Source: Epiperipatus broadwayi (taxonomy: Eukaryota; Onychophora; Udeonychophora; Euonychophora; Peripatidae). Taken from it: a DNA stretch of 64,000 bases. The DNA lies in assembly GCA_028023455.1 (NCBI GenBank), contig JAQFVV010012394.1, positions 21,842,900-21,906,899 of the forward strand. The letters run 5' to 3'. The translations under genes and the position numbers were made by a program. Below the pieces are notes generated by a model. That model ran no database searches. It was not told where the DNA came from and saw only the letters and a program-made list of their open reading frames with translations. How positions within the stretch are numbered: the first letter of the stretch is position 1; each line of letters begins with the position of its first letter. Shown here piece after piece: positions 59,610-64,000 of this stretch.

Positions 59610-59757
59610 CAATGGTGATCAACCCCATAAATCAACTTAGTGCAACTATACATAATATGTGGAAATCACTAATCAATTTTTCTCAGGAAAAAGTGAAGAA
59701 ATCAGGAGGTATCTCATAGATAAGTATATGAAATTTCTTCTGACTGTTCACTTTGTC

Positions 59758-59838
59758 AGGATAGCTCAGTCAGTTAGAGCATTACCTTATAATTCCATAT
59801 TCAATAATACAAAGGATTAGATTTGATTCCCATACTAG
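59758..59838 (+). other. tRNA-like sequence, right arm
   Basis: GGATAGCTCAGTCAGTTAG (A box) and AGATTTGATTCCCA (B box; GGTTCGANTCC consensus) about 45 bases apart. It cannot fold as a complete tRNA, since the acceptor stem does not pair. It resembles the tRNA heads of SINEs. A CTTGAAGAAGAGAGG HHR-like piece follows at 59,868. Confidence 0.6.
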
Positions 59839-60104
59839 TACTGTTACTCCTCAGGCCAGCAACACTTGAAGAAGAGAGGAAAATAATACATCCCAAAATG
59901 CTGTGCATATACCAACATGGGTACTATTACTAACAGTTGAATGTATTTGGAATATTTAAATAAATTTTAATTTTTCTAAAGACATTCAATATTTATATTA
60001 GATGATGGAAATAGTACAATATATAAATACAACTAAAACACCATCATCACAAACCTTCAGGAAAACAATAATAATAAATCATTTTATATACTTAACTAAT
60101 ACCA

Positions 60105-60250
60105 TACAATTTCTTTATTAAACACTTTATTTAAGCTGACAGTTTTATTATTTAGTAGTTTCTTTCTGAACAATGCTTTCCTGAAGAAGATTATTGAATA
60201 GTCAAAACTTAATTTAAATAAGAAATTTAATAAAGAAATTGTATGACTTT
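60105..60250. repeat. Family F-like inverted repeat
   Basis: CATACAATTTCTTTATTAAA at the left and its complement at 60,230-60,246. The right arm holds CTGAAGAAGATTATTG, ATAGTCAAAAC and AATAAAG as in the 3.2-kb element. The left arm lacks the HHR-like part. Confidence 0.6.
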
Positions 60251-60574
60251 TAAAGTACATATGTGAAGTGATTCATTATTATTATTATTTAATATTTCTA
60301 AATTTTTGGGGCACTTTCAGATTTTTATTAAATTTTACATTTATGGTTTCAATTCATTATCATACTAAATACTTTTATATTCTTGAATATTTAAGAAATA
60401 ACTAGTGATTCAAACAATTTACGAAGTAACAAATTTTATTTTGTCCAAATTCATTTTAAAAACATTACTGTTATTTATTTACTAAGAACATTAAAACTGT
60501 ATTAAGAAAACCATGTACCTGCACTTGAGTTCAATAGTTTTTTTTACAATGTTTGATTTTATTTTAGTAACAGT

Positions 60575-60712
60575 TTCGACTGATTCATAGGCTTCATCAG
60601 AGTTTTTGATATTTGTTTGAACAAAAAATATCAATTTTGTTTTTATTTAAACAAATTTTAAAAACTCTGATAAAGATTGTGTATTAATTGAAACTGCAAT
60701 TTGGCTTCTGTC
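60575..60712. repeat. Family E-like palindrome
   Basis: The left arm on the minus strand has AAACTCTGATGAAGCC (CTGATGA at 60,600-60,594) and AGTCGAAACTGTTACT. The right arm has AAACTCTGATAAAG and TTGAAACTGC. Related to the 14.7-kb element but more decayed. 3' sides outward. Confidence 0.6.
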
Positions 60713-63700
60713 ACAAGCTCTTGAAATTTAAGAAATATTTGTTTTGTTTTTTTAAATGTTTCATTTGATATAGCTATCCAACTATACTAAAAAATATACA
60801 TTTATCCAAAAGCATATTTTCAATCTTTTCATCTTTTAAATCTTGTTTTGTTATTCAGTACAATGCATCTTAGTGAAAAAAGACTGATTCTCTCTCAAAG
60901 CTGCCTATAGCTCCATCTATAAATCAATGCATGTTTTTTAGTGACAGTATAGCTACTCTTGTGAATATTTTAACGTTGTCTGAATGAAATGTAATGTGTT
61001 TGCATATCTTTACCTACAATAGAATACCCCACTAACATTAAATTTTGTTTTAATTTTAGAAAATCCATTACTGAAACTTTTAAAAGGATTCAAACTATAC
61101 GGCAATGAAGCCATGAGACAAAAACATTTTCAATTGGTTTGCAAGATTATCTATGAATGCAAAACATACTGTCACATTTCATGTCATAACTTATAATCTA
61201 GCTTTGTAATGCCTTAAAATTTTTGTAAAGAATAACTAAACTGTGTTACTGTGTAACACGTGCATTGATTTGTAGCTGGCACTGCAGATAGCTTGGAGAG
61301 TGAACCAGGAACCTTTTCACTAGAACTATCATCAATTAATGGAACGTCACATGACCTTGGCTTACACAGTACATTCCTCTTCTGCTATGTTGTATTAGCT
61401 TGAATAATCATAGATATTAAGATTCAAAAATTTTCACTGATAAAGTTCACAATCCAGAATCTAAATTCTGAGAATGTGATTAGAACCTCCCTGGATAGTG
61501 CATCAACTATCATTTATTGATTATAGATATCAGAACTGGGGAGATAGATATAAAGTTTCAGTAACTGCTTATAAAACAATTGGGGAACAATTTGATACAG
61601 TTATGAAATGCATTTCTTTATTAAGCATCAATTTTCTTTTAGAATTTGAAGAAATATCTAAGTTTTAGAAATCATGATAGTAAAGAATAAGAGCAATCTA
61701 AGTTCAAATATGTACTCATTTGTTCACTTAACCAATAGTAAAAGAAGCTATGAAACTATGTTCTTCACTGTATTTTAAGTTAATAAAAAAAACTTATTTA
61801 TGCTGCCTGTAATTAATCAGAAATGATTTCAGCAAAAATATGGTAAAATTATTAACTTCTAAAGATAAATTTGCTGCCATATACAATATAGTGAAATGAT
61901 AGAGTGATGGATTTAAATATGAAAGTTTCATGATAGATTTTCAAATGAGTAACAGATTTTTTAAAAAAAACTTGGTTTCATGTTAATTGATTGAAACCAT
62001 TAAATACTCAGCATCTTCCAAACAATTAACCACATGATAACAGTGTTTGATGATGATGATTATATATATATAATTAATCTTTAAATAAATGCTAGTATTT
62101 GCTTTTATATATTAAAATGTATGAATACGATATTGTACTATATTGCATTTACTAAAAACCAAAGATAGATATGTGAAAAATAATAATAACCAAACAAGGT
62201 ATGAATTTTAAAAATTTACAATTAGTGTTTATTGTTACCCTTTGCAGTTAATTAAAAAACAAAACTGCATACTTCTTTTGTTAGCAGTCTATTTTCTAAT
62301 TTGAACCCATTCTTAATTTCTTTAGCAAAATGAAATAGTGGTTCTTTTTTAAAGTGAGTGTCCAAACAACTGGCAATATATTTTGCATTCATAAATTGAA
62401 AATACCAATTACTATTTTATTTTTCTCTTTATGTGAATTTTGAAATCTTTTGTATTTTAATGTTTTAAAACAAAACAAAAAAAAGATTTTTTTAAAAGTT
62501 TTTTGTCTCATATCAATATTTAAAATTCTGTGATGGAATATAATTTTCCCAAGAATAAGTTCATTTTATTTGGATAAACTAGCATTAATTTTTTATTTAT
62601 CTGACTTATTTTATAATTTTAAATGTAATCTTTTGCTTTTAGATGAAGATACACTATTTCTTAACCATAAATTTTAATAATGGTTTCTAGTATAGTATTG
62701 CATTTTTAATAGCAGATAATTTTTACATTTTATTCAATTTTGATAATTTCTAATTTTATATTTGAACTGTTAACACTTAAGATAACTGTATTATTAATAT
62801 GTTAATGTTGATAATAGTCATTATATTTTTAAACACACATTCATTTTTATCTTAGCTTCTGTGGAAAGGTTTTAATTATGATTTTTCAATTTACAATGCT
62901 TTAGTTCTTCTAGCCAACGAGAGTTTTTATCATATTCCACAAATACCCAGTCATGATAATTGGAAATCATGTTTTGTAAAGTCATAAAAAATGGGAATAC
63001 CTGTAATTAAAATAATAAGTTTAATATCATCATTTTTGTTTTCAGAATTTGGTACTTACGTATTTTACTTCTGACCACTTTTTGTCAGCCATTTTGTTTT
63101 AAGTTGTAAAAGTAATCTTACAGTTTTAAGAACCTATGACTGGCAATAAAAGAAAAAAAAATTTTCTTATTTTTGCTTTTATTTTATTTTAATTATAATA
63201 TTTACACTTAACTTTAACCCCTAATTATAACAAATTTCCAGTTGCAGGCCCATGAAACTATAATATTTTTTTTAACTTAAAACAAAATGGCCGACAAAAG
63301 AACATCGGATAAGTGCTCAGAATTTTATTTAATTTTGAAGTATGATTAAAAAAAAAATAAAAGTGAATTGTTTTAATTATTAAAAGTAAATAATTTTTGA
63401 ACAAATTACTTATTCATTATAACAATACATTTTTATTTAGGTTTTAAGTGCTGAAAACTGATATCAAATGCCATTCTTAAAACTTATCAAAAAGCTTAAT
63501 CTTTATTTGCAATTGGAAAATATTAACATTTATATTTAAAATGATTTTTTATACAAAGATAAACAAAAGAAGTTTTTTTAAAAAAGTTCTTTTTAAACTT
63601 AGATTAGTTTTAAAATAACACTTTGTAATGATTTTTTTTTTTCAAAGAGAAATTTTTTGTTATATTGAATCTATTTTAAAAAAAATAAGATTAATACATT

Positions 63701-63714
63701 GTACAGGCTTAAAC
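60713..63714. other. Gene-free AT-rich spacer
   Basis: No coding signal. 61,880-61,960 has a faint SINE-like piece (ATAGTGAAATGATAGAGTG). TA microsatellite at 62,062-62,073. Confidence 0.45.
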
Positions 63715-64000
63715 CTGCATTTATATATATGTAATATATGTGGGATTCGAACTCAGACTTTCACATGACCCACTACTTTCAGTGCCACCTCATATTGCTG
63801 ACCCACCTGATCACACACATGTTGAAAAGATAAATAATTACTAATATACATATTTCATGCTAAACCAGCAATCATCATTTTGGTCTAGATTACTATCCTC
63901 GCACATATATACAATCAGTGCTCAGCTTTATATTACGATAGCCAATCTTCATACTTTAATGGACAGACTTCAAACTATTCCAACTCACAACTCTTCAGCC
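63715..64000 (-). mobile_element. HHR family A copy, cut by the window end
   Basis: Minus-strand unit. The core reads ATGATGA (C3 changed to A), so it is inactive. At its 3' end the minus strand reads GAGTTCGAATCCC (63,754-63,742), a near-perfect Pol III B box, and TGGCACTGAAAG about 35 bases before it is A-box-like. This is the clearest tRNA-like head in family A. Confidence 0.75.

Larger units (their letters stand above)
58598..60028. mobile_element. Penelope-like element 2, large palindrome
   Basis: The arms run from 58,598 to about 59,256 and from 59,281 to 60,028, with spacer 59,257-59,280. Outer ends share GGACTATTTCCACCATC and its complement. Each arm encodes the C-terminal GIY-YIG region followed by a 3' region with a tRNA-like sequence; coding 3' ends point outward on both sides. 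No RT part is present, so each arm is a 5'-truncated PLE tail. The arms differ by several indels. Confidence 0.85.

Noticed and set aside
59758-59838. Functional tRNA gene
   Set aside because: A and B boxes are recognisable but the acceptor and anticodon stems do not pair, and it sits in a palindromic PLE tail.
1-64000. CRISPR array, prokaryotic operons, rRNA genes
   Set aside because: No regularly spaced repeats of that type, no ribosome-binding sites with long adjacent ORFs, and no rRNA-like sequence; the window is clearly eukaryotic.

Overview
This is a strongly AT-rich animal (eukaryotic) window. I see no intact host gene. What can be recognised is almost all mobile DNA: an RTE-clade LINE, a second non-LTR LINE, two Penelope-like elements (PLEs) with GIY-YIG endonuclease remains, a scrambled LTR-retrotransposon composite, tRNA-related SINE-like repeats, and many short repeats that carry hammerhead ribozyme (HHR) motifs. 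PLEs, RTE LINEs and type I HHR 'retrozymes' together suggest an invertebrate (flatworm, mollusc or cnidarian-like), but the species cannot be fixed from the sequence. The long spacers could be intergenic or one very large intron.

Layout. 1-5 kb: decayed HHR repeats, a 61-bp tandem repeat and palindromes. 5.1-9.3 kb: a tandem dimer of HHR family A split by a full-length RTE LINE with an 11-bp target-site duplication (TSD). 9.3-18.9 kb: several palindromic inserts, family B HHR copies, LINE tails and SINE-like repeats. 18.9-19.7 kb: a family A palindrome with an apparently intact HHR on each arm and a 14-bp TSD. 21-23.4 kb: decayed LINE embedded in family B sequence. 25-27 kb: SINE-like cluster. 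27.8-35.6 kb: one LTR-element insertion (4-bp TSD) containing LTRs in both orientations and a 2.2-kb palindrome. 36.0-37.4 kb: family B palindrome with three intact HHRs, a 456-bp tandem period and a 13-15 bp TSD. 41.9-45.4 kb: compositionally odd, indel-rich stretch holding another LTR copy. 47.8-48.2 kb: near-perfect palindrome with a 13-bp TSD (family D). 50.3-50.8 kb: three 187-bp tandem repeats. 54.3-54.8 kb: hAT-like insertion in a duplicated segment. 54.9-56.9 kb: PLE 1. 58.6-60.0 kb: PLE 2 as a large palindrome. 60-64 kb: mostly empty, ending in a family A copy.

Main observation. At least four HHR repeat families (A, B, C, D) share one design: a CUGANGA core, a short stem II, GAAA, and a self-complementary stem III that should work best as an RNA dimer. 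Their copies, and both PLEs, are inserted as palindromes with RNA 3' ends outward and 5' ends joined in the middle; three families or copies (A, B, D) have clear 13-15 bp TSDs. That is what two convergent target-primed reverse-transcription events at one staggered break would leave. Family A also carries a tRNA-like B box downstream of its ribozyme, so it may combine a Pol III SINE with a self-cleaving ribozyme, as in the schistosome Sm-alpha repeats. The PLEs are the most plausible source of the enzyme, but that is inference.
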